64,000 nt of DNA, taken from positions 2,301,501 to 2,365,500 of the forward strand of contig OX327703.1 of assembly GCA_946807835.1 (NCBI GenBank), in the 5' to 3' direction. Positions 47,079-56,841 of the stretch are shown here, piece after piece. Below the pieces are notes generated by a model, which ran no database searches, had not been told where the DNA came from, and saw only the letters and a program-made list of their open reading frames with translations. A program made the translations under genes and the position numbers. Position 1 is the first letter of the stretch; every line of letters begins with the position of its first letter. The stretch comes from Ailanthus altissimus (lineage: Eukaryota > Streptophyta > Magnoliopsida > Sapindales > Simaroubaceae).

Positions 47079-48458
47079 TGATGTCTGATTTAATAACCTA
47101 ACACAAGTACACACTTTTATACCAAGTAATATAGGACTAAGTCGAGATTATCGATCCTACAGAGACTATTAGTTCTATTTCTTCAATCGATTACAAAAAT
47201 TACGTTATATTACCTTTATCCAAACTAACTTATAAGATAGAGTTTAACTAACTAAACTATTACTATCGAATTAAACCTAAGTAAAATATCGCAAGTACTC
47301 GGAGATAGAATTCATTAGTTTGATAAGTAATCTAGGGTTTCGACGTATCCCCTAGTAGTTCATTGAATCCTTTAACCCCTTAATTATTCCCTTATTATCA
47401 ATTGATTGGCTAGATACTGATTTCATCATAAGCTTCTGTCGACAATCAAATAATAATATCACACCCTAACAATTATCTATATGTCTATGGTAATCCGAAT
47501 AAGATGCAACTCATTAAAAATAAGTCTAATCAAACCATACATGCCACCTAGGTATATGTTTATCCTATATGGAATTTAAACTATACATTACTTTATCACG
47601 TATAAAGTTACCCTATGCTAAACACATGCATTTTTTTGTCAAAGTTATTATGGTTCCTAAACAATCAAAATATTGATCAAGTATAATGAAAGCATTAAGT
47701 ATAGATGGATTAAATCAATTAAGGGATAAAAGTTCGTAACTAAGAGTTTAAAAGAGTCAATTACATACTAGGTTCAAGAATATATAACCCTATATCAAAA
47801 GTATTTAGCTCATATTCAAAACAAGAATATCAAAGCAAAAGTATAAAAATATCATGAACAAGATCATCTCTTAAAATTAAAGAAGAAAATAACACAAGTG
47901 ATGCCCTAAGTTGTTCTTCTTCCTCTTTTCTTGATTGGCCAAGAGTTGATTCTTTAATCTTTAATTTTCAATAAATTCACTTTGATCTTTTGACTTGAAT
48001 ATGTATTCATTGCTTGCATTTTTCTCTTAGCGAAGTTTCTCTATTTTTTCCTTAAACTAGTTTTTTGTTTTGCTATAAGAAACCCTAGGAGCGAGGAGCT
48101 TCAAATCCCCCCAAAATATTAGAGTTAATAGGTATTTAAGTATCTGTATTAGCGTCATGGCGCTAAGGGCTCAGCGTCGTAGCGCTAAGCACGAACACTA
48201 AGTTTGTCAAATCGTCGATGAGTGCCGTGGCGCTGGGTGCTGAGCGTCTCACTGATCTGAGCTTATGGCGCCCAGCCCTAGGCATCGCAGCTTCTACTCA
48301 CTTGCTGATCTATTTTCATCTTTCGAGCGTATCTTGCTCGTTTCTCTCCCAAATCGCCTCCTGTTTGATCCTATGTGTCACATTTTCCTTCACGCACCTA
48401 TTTAAGATTAAAAACATATAAGTAGCCAAATATTAATGGATTAAAGCAAAAATACCCA
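47079..48458 (-). repeat. 5' LTR of the Athila-like element, 5' end truncated
   Basis: Matches 36552..37909 but breaks off at AAAATACCC near 48458, where the 3' LTR continues for about 45 more bases. An unrelated repeat begins there. No target duplication is therefore visible. Confidence 0.85.
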
Positions 48459-49540
48459 AGTCTACACCTAGTTTTTCTTATAAAACTTGTTTATATGTCC
48501 GTGAACAATATCCCACACACATGTTACGAATATTATAAAGTGACGCGTTACACCATACAAGTTGAGGTTATAACATATCCGTATAATTCTTCCATCATTT
48601 ATATCCTGAAAAATTAGAGCCATAGATCAACACCGTCAAATCTCCATATGCTTGAATATGAACTTATCTCTAGATTCGTATTTCAATAAATAATATTAGT
48701 AAATATTTTTGTGATATTATTTATCCTTATGGTAAAACTCTTTTCCTAGGTATTACTGTTTATGGCCATAAGACTTTCTGAAACAATATCTTGGATATAT
48801 TACTTACCCAAAAGAGCTAATGAATCCCATATCTATACATACCAGACTCTATGTGCATCGAACCATACCCAGCGACACCCAACGATCAAACCATTAAAGG
48901 TTTCTCATATGTGTGGAACTAAAGTATAGTGGATTACTCATAAGCCCACCATGACGCTCAGGTCAAAGGATCATGAATACTACTAAACTCAAGAAGACTC
49001 TCCATTAATGGCTTTATAGGATGTCTATTGGAGATTCTCATGAGTCTGTTTAGTACCTAGTTCCGACTGAATACCTGTATCTCTATACAAGCTTCCACTA
49101 AACTTATTATCTATTAAGACCAACTATCTAGACCATTTAGATATAGAAATACATTGATCTATATATAATAAGATTTTTACTGACAGACCTGCATCAGTAA
49201 AGATGGATCAAGAACATAGTATTTAAGAACATATTTGTATAATAACGTTTCCTAGAACCATTTGTAACTCTTTACAACTATATCACTACTAATAGATTTT
49301 TAGGTCTTTATCCCATTTTAGACAAGGCTCTAACTCCTTAGATTTCACTGACTCATATAACCTACTAACTCTTATTAGTGCTAACTCTTACCATTTATAA
49401 CTCTCAGTGTTGCTAATTCTTAACATTGATCTAAACTATTTTAGACCAAATCCGAACTCATTCAAATCATACAATATCTGAAACGTTACAAGCATATTAC
49501 CATATATTAAATATAATTAGTGATTTAATGAAATAATAAT
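48458..49540 (-). repeat. Older dispersed repeat, copy 3, inverted
   Basis: Its reverse complement matches 50.23-51.31 kb: CCATACAAGTTGAG, GGTCAAAGGATCATG, GACAGACCTGCATC and a GCCTTGTCTAAAATGGGA block are all recognisable. It forms an inverted pair with copy 2. It carries no insertion at the site used by the 10.6 kb element in copy 1. Confidence 0.75.
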
Positions 49541-50194
49541 AGTATAACTATAAAATAAATATTCATTCATAAAATGGATGGCATGTAAGTACAAATCCCG
49601 ACAGAGCCTTGACAAAATTATTACCACACTTTCTCCATCGATGTGAAGGATAATGGACTCCTTCACCGCATCCCAATCCCCCTCTAGAAAAATGATGGGA
49701 ACTTATTAGTCAATTAAGGAATCCTCTTTCATGGCTCCCTTGGCGTCTCCCTTAGTAGGGAACAACTAACCCTAGCTAGACTTTCTTCTTCCCTGCTATC
49801 ACTCCTAATTAGGGTGTTGTTGTCGTACTTGCTCTTCTTGCTCTGTGTCGATATCAATATTAGTAGTATCCTATGTGCAAAAATAAGATTAAGAACAATT
49901 CCAAAAAAAAAGACAAAAAATGAAAGCATAAATAACTTTTAGACTCACTAAAATGAACGAAACTTTCCATTGAAGGGTCTGGAATAGACGTGGGAGCCTT
50001 CTTCGCCTACAAAGGCTCTGTTGAATGCTTAGGTAGAAATCCTTCTCTTGTAGATTCTTTAAGAACCTCTACAAAAAGTTCCCCTCCCATAAAAAGCTCT
50101 AAAGCAGTCTTGGAAAAGTCTATGATTGAACCTCAAGAATCGATCGCTTGGCCTCGAACACATCAGCTGTGATCTCAAAAACCACACCACTGTT
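49541..50194. other. Spacer between inverted repeat arms
   Basis: No gene can be supported. A minus-strand stretch (about 49930-50190) has a slightly higher GC content and short coding-like pieces in two frames, but none is long enough to assign. Confidence 0.35.
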
Positions 50195-52345
50195 GGCAGT
50201 CTCATAATGTATATATACTTGTATATTTATACAAGTGTGCATTCTCATTAAATTGCTAATACCAATTTATATGGTATTATGCATGTAACGTTACAGACAT
50301 TGTAGATCTGAAAGGGTTTGAATCAGATCTAAAAGAGTTTAGATAAGGGCTCATAGTTAGCCACGCTAAGATATATAATTGCTAAATATTAGCACAACTA
50401 AGTGTTAGCTGGTTATAATACTCAGCAGATCCAAGAGTTGGAGCCTTGTCTGTAATGGGACATAAACCTGAGAATATACTAGTAACTGCATAGTTACAAG
50501 AGTTACAATCGGCTGCTAAAAAATGCAAGTTGCGCAAGTATATTCTCAAATAATTGTCCCTGGTCTATCTCTGCCAATGCGAGTCTGTCAGTCGATACCT
50601 TTTACTATAGATTAGCATATGTCGTACCTATAAGGTATAGTGGTCGTTCCTAGCCGAGTGTAAGCTTAAGCTCATATTGACATATGGGTATCCAGTTAGG
50701 ACTAGATATGGGACAAATTCACGAGGGCCTCCGATAGACATTCAATGTAAGCCATCAACGGAGGGTCCTCTCAAGTTGAGTATTATACATGATCTTTTGA
50801 CCTGAGTACTATGGTGGGCTTGTAAGTGATCCACTGTACTTTGATTCCATGCATATCACAGACCTTTCATGGTGTAACCGCTGGGTGTCGCTGGGTATGG
50901 TCTGATGCTTATGAAGTCCAGTACGTACATATATGGGATCCGTCAGCTCCTATATAGAGTTAGATATCTAGATACTTCGAGACTGTATCTCGAAAAGTCT
51001 TGTGGCCATAAGCAATCATCCTGGGAAAGAGTTTCACCAAGGTCGAACAATATAGCAAAAGAGTTTGCGCATATTGTTCAGTGAAGTACAAGTCTGAAGA
51101 TAGGACATGGATGAGCATTGGGGATTTGACAGTGATAATCTATATCCTCGCACATCCAGGATATCATGATGGAAGGACTATACGTATGCGTTGTAATCTC
51201 AACTTGTATGGTTTAACGCGCTAATTTGTATATCCTTAACGTGTGCGTGGGGCATTGCTCACGGACTCATAGAATAGTTTTATTTGACAAATTGAGCATA
51301 GGACTTAGGGAGTCCCGCGATATGGAGTGTACTCGTTGTGCACTGGGGCAGCATACCAGATTAAAGTGTTTAATCTAGCAATATTCAACAATACCACGAG
51401 AATGCGTACGTGTCTGTATTTAAGTGTTAAATATAATAATTAGTCAATAATTATTATTTACTAATTGTATAATGACACGTGGCGTATTGTGGACCCTCAA
51501 TTAAGTTTACCCAAGTGCGGGTTTGGTGGGACCCACTAGGGGGTAAACTTGGTAATTATTTATAAGGGGCAAAATGATCATTTCATACTTTGATTATTTA
51601 ATTATTAAATAATCAAAATATCTCTCTTATAATATAATATAATATTTTATTATTAGATATTATATATATATTAATATTATATTTTGGGTACCAAATAGTT
51701 GGCACCCATTACTATTTTTATATTATTATTATTATATATATATATAAAGTGAAAGAGAGATTGAAATAAACGAGTGAAGTGAAGTATGTGCCGTGGGTGA
51801 AATGGAAAAGAAATGAAGAAATGAAAATGTTTCATTTCTTCTATTTCTGCCGAGAAGAAGAAAGAAAGAAAAAACCTAAAAATGGTTTCATTTTCTTCTT
51901 TGTGTCTGTGTGCCGAGAAATGAAGAAATGAAAAGGGTTGTTTCATTTTCCATCTTGGTGCCGAGAAGAACTATAAATAAATAAGAAAATGAAATTGTTC
52001 ATTTTTCTTTGTGGTGCCAATAGAAGTAATTATGAATTACTTATATTTCAATTTTCATTTTATTTTCTTTTAGAGAAAAGGAAAAATACACACAACTGGC
52101 CATTTAAGGGTTTAAAGAGTTAAGCCCAGTACTGGTAATAGGGCTAATGTTCTAACTCATCAAGCCCACCAAGTTGATGACTAGAATTGCCCGCGAGTTG
52201 GTCTTCATGCGGACTCCAAGAAAAATACGTATATAACGTTACACTCTGAGATGAGTTCTCTAACCTATAAATATATTAATGTGATTAATATATTGTATTT
52301 ATTGTCTTTATTGTAAAATTTATACGTTTTCGCTGCGTTAGGTAA
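50195..52345 (+). repeat. Older dispersed repeat, copy 2, uninterrupted
   Basis: Matches copy 1 (11.4-11.85 and 22.45-24.29 kb) and, inverted, copy 3. It preserves the empty target TTCCATGCATATCACAGACC near 50.85 kb. A TATA-like CTATAAATAAATAAG near 51970 and a terminal GCTGCGTTAGG near 52335 suggest an LTR about 2.1 kb long. The GAAATGAAGAAATGAAAA block near 51815 recurs near 51920. Confidence 0.65.
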
Positions 52346-53192
52346 TAGACACAATTGCACATGCATACATCCACACGTGCCTTAGATCCGTTAATACTTC
52401 TCTCTTTTAAGAGCCTGGTGGAAGAACTCTTAAACCACGTTAAAAGATCTTCCATGAAAGCTTTAAAATTTACAACAAAGAAATAAAAATCAAAAGAGGA
52501 ACTATCAATCCAAACAAATTTAACAACATCTATGGAATTACACTCGTCAGTAGGCTCCAAACCTACACTAAAAAACTAAAAAGCCTTCAGGATTAAAAGA
52601 CAAACTAGAAAGTGTTAAGTTTAGTACCCATCATGCTTAATAATGTAGATAGCCCAAACATTCGAATCTACAATAAGAACATTAAGATGTTAGTAAAGTA
52701 TATTTTGAAATAATATATGTCAAGAAAGAACTCTCTTTAAGTGAACGAATGGTAGATGGTCTCATAATTGTTATTCTCTTCATCAGAGCCCTTGGGAAAT
52801 AAAATAACATTAAGGAGGGTTTGAAGATTCTTTAACTGTGTACGAAACTCATGAGCTTCAAACATAAAAACCCCTCTTATTAACTTCAAATCGGTAGAAG
52901 TTAAAGTTAAGAGCCCTACATTTGAAGTAAAGGCACACGAGATGATGTACCCCAAGATGGTAAATGTAGTCTTTTAGCATATATGTATGGTAAATATGCT
53001 TGTGAGAGATGGGATCACTCCAAAAGATTTTCTTTAAAATTATCTTCTTTCCTGAGATTGAAGGAAAAGACAAACTTGTCTTCCAGTTGAAATCGCCAAA
53101 AGACATGCCTACTTCATAGGAATAGCTAGGCCTCTTTCAATCACTGCTCACCATAATAATGTGCTTCATAAACCCTACCTTATTATCTTTGA

Positions 53193-53228
<36 letters not shown>

Positions 53229-54629
53229 TTTTCTCCCCCTTTTAGGGCCTAATAGTAACTTTTCCTTTAATGTTTGAGGCTGTAGGTCAGGAAAATGTCA
53301 TACAGGGTTAGGCTATGTGGTGGAGAGATCATATGGTTTAGGGTTATTACATTCTATTGCGTATGGAAGACATTGGGATGATTTTAAAGAGGTGAGATTC
53401 TAATAACGTCCAAGAATTCGTAGATTATTTGAGGGATAGGGAATTATAAGCACAATAGTTGCTCTCTTAAAAGAGGCAGTTCCCAATGCTCACAAATAAG
53501 GGATTTGCGTGAGGCCCCCCCTAAAGTAGGTTTCGTATGTTTACACCCATCGGGAACTCAAATAAAGATTTTATTTCATCTAGTCCAAATGTGTTTAGGA
53601 TCTTAACCATTGTTGTTTTAGAAGTTTCTTTTTTGTGGTTTAGAGTTTTTTGCTAAATGACGTAATAAAGCTTAGGACAAAGATAGGGAATGAAAATTAG
53701 GAACTTTTTTTTTTTCTAAATTAGAAATGTGAGGGAAATATGCAAAGAGGCAAATATTTAAAGGGGAAAGATTGAAGTTGCCCTTGTCAAATCGCAAATG
53801 TCACCAAGATTTGAAAGGATGTAACTGTCGAAAATAATAGAGTGTAGGATACCAAACACTTTTAAGTAGACATATGGTGTGCATTGGACATAGATGAAGA
53901 ATCTTTTCCAATAAGCTTCACATTTCAAACACTACTCTTCTTTGATTATGATGGAACATTTGTTAAGCCTATTATCTAACAGGCCAACCAGCCCGTGCTC
54001 GTTGTAACTATTTTAAGAAGCCATCAACATCAAGAAAGGCCCAATTTCATAAAACAAGATGTTTTCAACCCAAGAATCAGGTCTAACACACCAAGCAACT
54101 CGACCCACTATCGCATAGACCTTAGAAATAGGTCTTATAAGCCATGATGAGATAGGAATGAATTAAACTTATTTTTCTATTTAAATATAGATTGATTAAT
54201 TACAGTTTTGAATAAAGAAGAATTTCCCACAAGTGTATAAATCCTACTTAAATATTTCTCTTTGATTAGTAAATTAATATAAGATTTAATCTCTTATTAA
54301 CCCGAATTAACTAATTGCAATGTTCATGCATACTTTGAGTAAGATTAAAATTCATGCTCTATAAATAAAATAGTTTTATTCAATCATCAATTCACTCTAT
54401 ATTCAATGCCTAATATTCAACACTTAAAGCCTCTCATTTGTCTTCACAACACTCCAATACACAAAGCACCATCTTTCTTAGATAAATACTAACTTGAGTT
54501 ACCAAGTATTTTTTCTTACAGGATGACGGTGCACTTAGTAATTTCGAGGAGTCAGTAAGGACAAGACAGTAATTGACATGGAGGTAATTTCAAAGGTATG
54601 TTGTTAAGGGTGAATAACAAAAAGCATAC
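52346..54629. other. Intergenic DNA, mostly unassigned
   Basis: Short open stretches (for example minus 52858..53106) show no family match. An (AT)n microsatellite lies at 53197-53226. Around 53270-53480 the plus strand has gag-like phrases (a WWRDH and a NNVQEFVDYLRDRE stretch) in broken frames, perhaps an old gypsy gag. At 54170-54520 a CTATAAATAAAATAG box and following A/T- and C-rich leader look like an LTR end. Confidence 0.35.
53197..53226. repeat. AT dinucleotide microsatellite
   Basis: About 15 AT units. Confidence 0.9.
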
Positions 54630-55745
54630 AAGTTTTAAAAGGCTTTGTATGGCCTAAACCAAACACCAAGATCTTGGTATACACAAATTGATGGCTATTT
54701 AATAGAAAAAGGATTAGCAAAAGCAGGAGTAAGCCGCCTTGTATATAAAATGTCAAGGTATATCCAATATCCTTATTGTTTCCCTTTATGTTAATGACTT
54801 GATTTCCATGGGGAACAATGAAAAAATGGTTGAAGAATTCAAGAAGAAGATGATGAAAAAATATGAGATGAGTGATATGAGTTTATTGTATTATTTTCTT
54901 GGCATTGGAATTTATCAAGAAGGTGATAGTGTATTTATTTGCCAAAAGAAATATGCCAAAAATATTCTTAGAAAATTGGTATGTTCGGGTGTAATCAAAT
55001 AGTAACACCATTGGTGGTGAATGATAAATTAAAGAAAGAATATAGGGGTAAAAAGTTGAAGAGACTTATTATAGAAGTTTAATTGATAACTTATTTTATT
55101 TCACAACTACAAGACCTAATATTATGATTGTCTCAAGTTTATTGTCAAGATTAATGCATTTTTCCAGCCAATTCCATATTGAGGCAGCAAAAGTAGTTCT
55201 TAAATACTTGCAAGGTACAATCAATTATGGCATCAAATATTAGAGAAATATAGATATAAAGTTAATTGGTTTTTATGATAGACACTTGAGTAGTTGTAAT
55301 AATAATATAAAGACGCCTTAGGCTATGCATTTTCTCTTGGTCCGGGCATGATATCTTGGACATCAAAGAAACATCAAATAATGGCACAATCCTCTTCTGA
55401 AGCAGAATACATTTCAGTATCATTAGCAAACTTTTAAATTATTTGGCTATGAAGAATCTTAGAAAATATTCAAGAGAAGTAAGAAAAAGGCATGAAGCTA
55501 TTTTGCAATAACAAATCAACAATAACAATTGCAAAGAATTTAATTTTTCATAGCAGAACCAAACATATTGCCATCAAGTATCACTTTATATGAGAAGCAA
55601 TCAGTGATAGAGAGATTCAGCTCAAGTATTACACATCTGAAGAGCAAATAGCTAATATATTCACTAAAGCTCTCCCAAAAATATATTTTTACAAATAACA
55701 GAGCTTTTTCGGAGTTCAAGAACAGCACATTAAAAGGGAGAATGT
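54630..55745 (+). mobile_element. Ty1/copia retrotransposon, 3' half (RT and RNase H), plus strand
   Basis: RT remains from about 54630 (ALYGLKQ-type region broken by a shift). An open 87-codon stretch at 54739..55002 follows, with ILIVSLYVNDLISMGNNEKMVEEFKK: the YVDD box reads YVND. MSLLYYFLGIGIYQ and ICQKKYAKNILRK come next. RNase H pieces follow: a LKYLQGT-like block near 55200, ISWTSKKHQIMAQSSSEAEYISVS near 55350-55430 and EEQIANIFTKALPK near 55640-55680. AAAAGGGAGAATG at 55732-55744 is the polypurine tract. Gag, protease and integrase are missing. Confidence 0.8.
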
Positions 55746-56090
55746 GAATTAATATGATTTGAATTATAATTAGTATTATGAGTCTTAATCCTATTTATAC
55801 TTCTTTATATAAGAGTTTAGTTAGAATTTATATTTTTACTTAAATAAGGTAAAAACACATACTTACATAACCCTTTAATTTGTTAAAAATAGAAACTAAA
55901 AGAATTTTTTTAATAAAAAAAAGTGTTCCCCATTAAGCCTTTATTTAATTATTCTTTTCTTATAACTATCCCCAAAAACCTACAGTACTGATTAGTTTTA
56001 TTGTTATATATTAAAATGTATTTTTAAATTTGTAATTTTCATTTGAATCAAAATTTATTTATTTTGTTGTTGACGGAGTTGCCCACAAAA
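55746..56090 (+). repeat. Probable 3' LTR start of the copia element
   Basis: Begins right after the purine tract as TGAATTAATATG. Its far end cannot be set, since no second LTR is visible. AT-rich, non-coding. Confidence 0.4.
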
Positions 56091-56399
56091 GTTCTAGCTA
56101 GGCCCTGTCAGTGACATTATTTGCAGAAATTTCCTTGGACATTGCAGTTTAAACTTAATAACAGTAAGAACCTTCTGGCATGCAACGAACTGCGCAAAAC
56201 AGATAGTTGTTTTGTGGAATGTTATCCAAGTGTTGGACAGTTTCCTTGATTTCTGTCTTGTCCTGTCACTGGTCGTCGATGGCTTCACCTTCGTCTTCCC
56301 GCTGGCTAATGTTTGTACCAAATTAAGATCTTTCACTTATAAGAATGAGGTCACATTAGTCTTTTTCAAATCGTTTAGGAGTAAGAAAAACTTGAAATT

Positions 56400-56470
56400 G
56401 GTCAAAGGGTCGAAACGCGTGAGGAGGGCTTAAAGGGCTAAAAGCTACAATTTGACTTAGTTGCAGTCAA
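56400..56470. promoter_or_regulatory. Cluster of three W-boxes upstream of the TNL gene
   Basis: TTGAC[CT] occurs as GGTCAA (reverse) at 56400-56405, TTGACT at 56452-56457 and AGTCAA (reverse) at 56465-56470, about 370-440 bases before the ATG. W-boxes bind WRKY factors, common regulators of plant defence genes. Regulation here is inferred from the motif cluster only. Confidence 0.45.
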
Positions 56471-56782
56471 TGACTCAAAAGTCATGCTTTAGCACTTAGT
56501 TCCCATCCAGGCTGCATCTTCTAACTTGTTTTATAGTTAAATGTTATTATTGTGGATGGTGGGTCATATAAAAATCAGAGCTGCTCGAGATTTAAGCAAT
56601 TTGAAATTTTTTTTTTTTTTATGTTTTAGTTAGAGGGCAAATTAACTATTGGTGATTTGCTTAAAAAATTTCCATCTAAATGGTTGAGAAATTTCCTCTC
56701 GTTGACAAACGCTTACAGGAAACTCAAGAGGAAAAATAATGATCTGAAAATCGCAGCACTTGTTTATTTGCTTCGTATATGT

Positions 56783-56790
56783 ACTATATA
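56783..56790 (+). promoter_or_regulatory. Putative TATA box of the TNL gene
   Basis: ACTATATA lies 52-59 bases before the ATG at 56842, leaving room for a short, C/T-rich leader (TCTCAATCTCTTTCACC). Confidence 0.5.
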
Positions 56791-56841
56791 GTCTTTCGTC
56801 TACTCTCAATCTCTTTCACCAAAATCTAAAAAGTTTCATTC

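Larger units (their letters stand above)
36552..48458 (-). mobile_element. Athila-like Ty3/gypsy retrotransposon, nearly full length, minus strand
   Basis: Read on the minus strand: a 5' LTR (47079..48458, its first ~45 bases missing), a primer site matching TGGCGCCGTTGCCGAGGA, gag, aspartic protease, RT, RNase H, integrase, a further ORF, a decayed purine tract and a 3' LTR (36552..37909). The long primer site, protease type, extra 3' ORF and total length of about 11.9 kb all fit the Athila group. By eye the LTRs are about 95 percent identical over the first 180 bases. Each gene carries stops or frameshifts, so it is not autonomous. Confidence 0.88.

Noticed and set aside
49930..50190. Possible BTB/POZ-type gene fragment on the minus strand
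   Set aside because: Only about 20 residues resemble the domain start, in a frame that stops at once; not enough to call.
52858..53106. 82-codon minus-strand ORF as a small gene
   Set aside because: No family resemblance, no promoter or splice support, and neighbouring frames have equal openness.
56279..56325. Second TNL-like start (MASPSSSR...) upstream of the real TNL
   Set aside because: The frame stops after 15 codons and no TIR sequence follows; likely chance.
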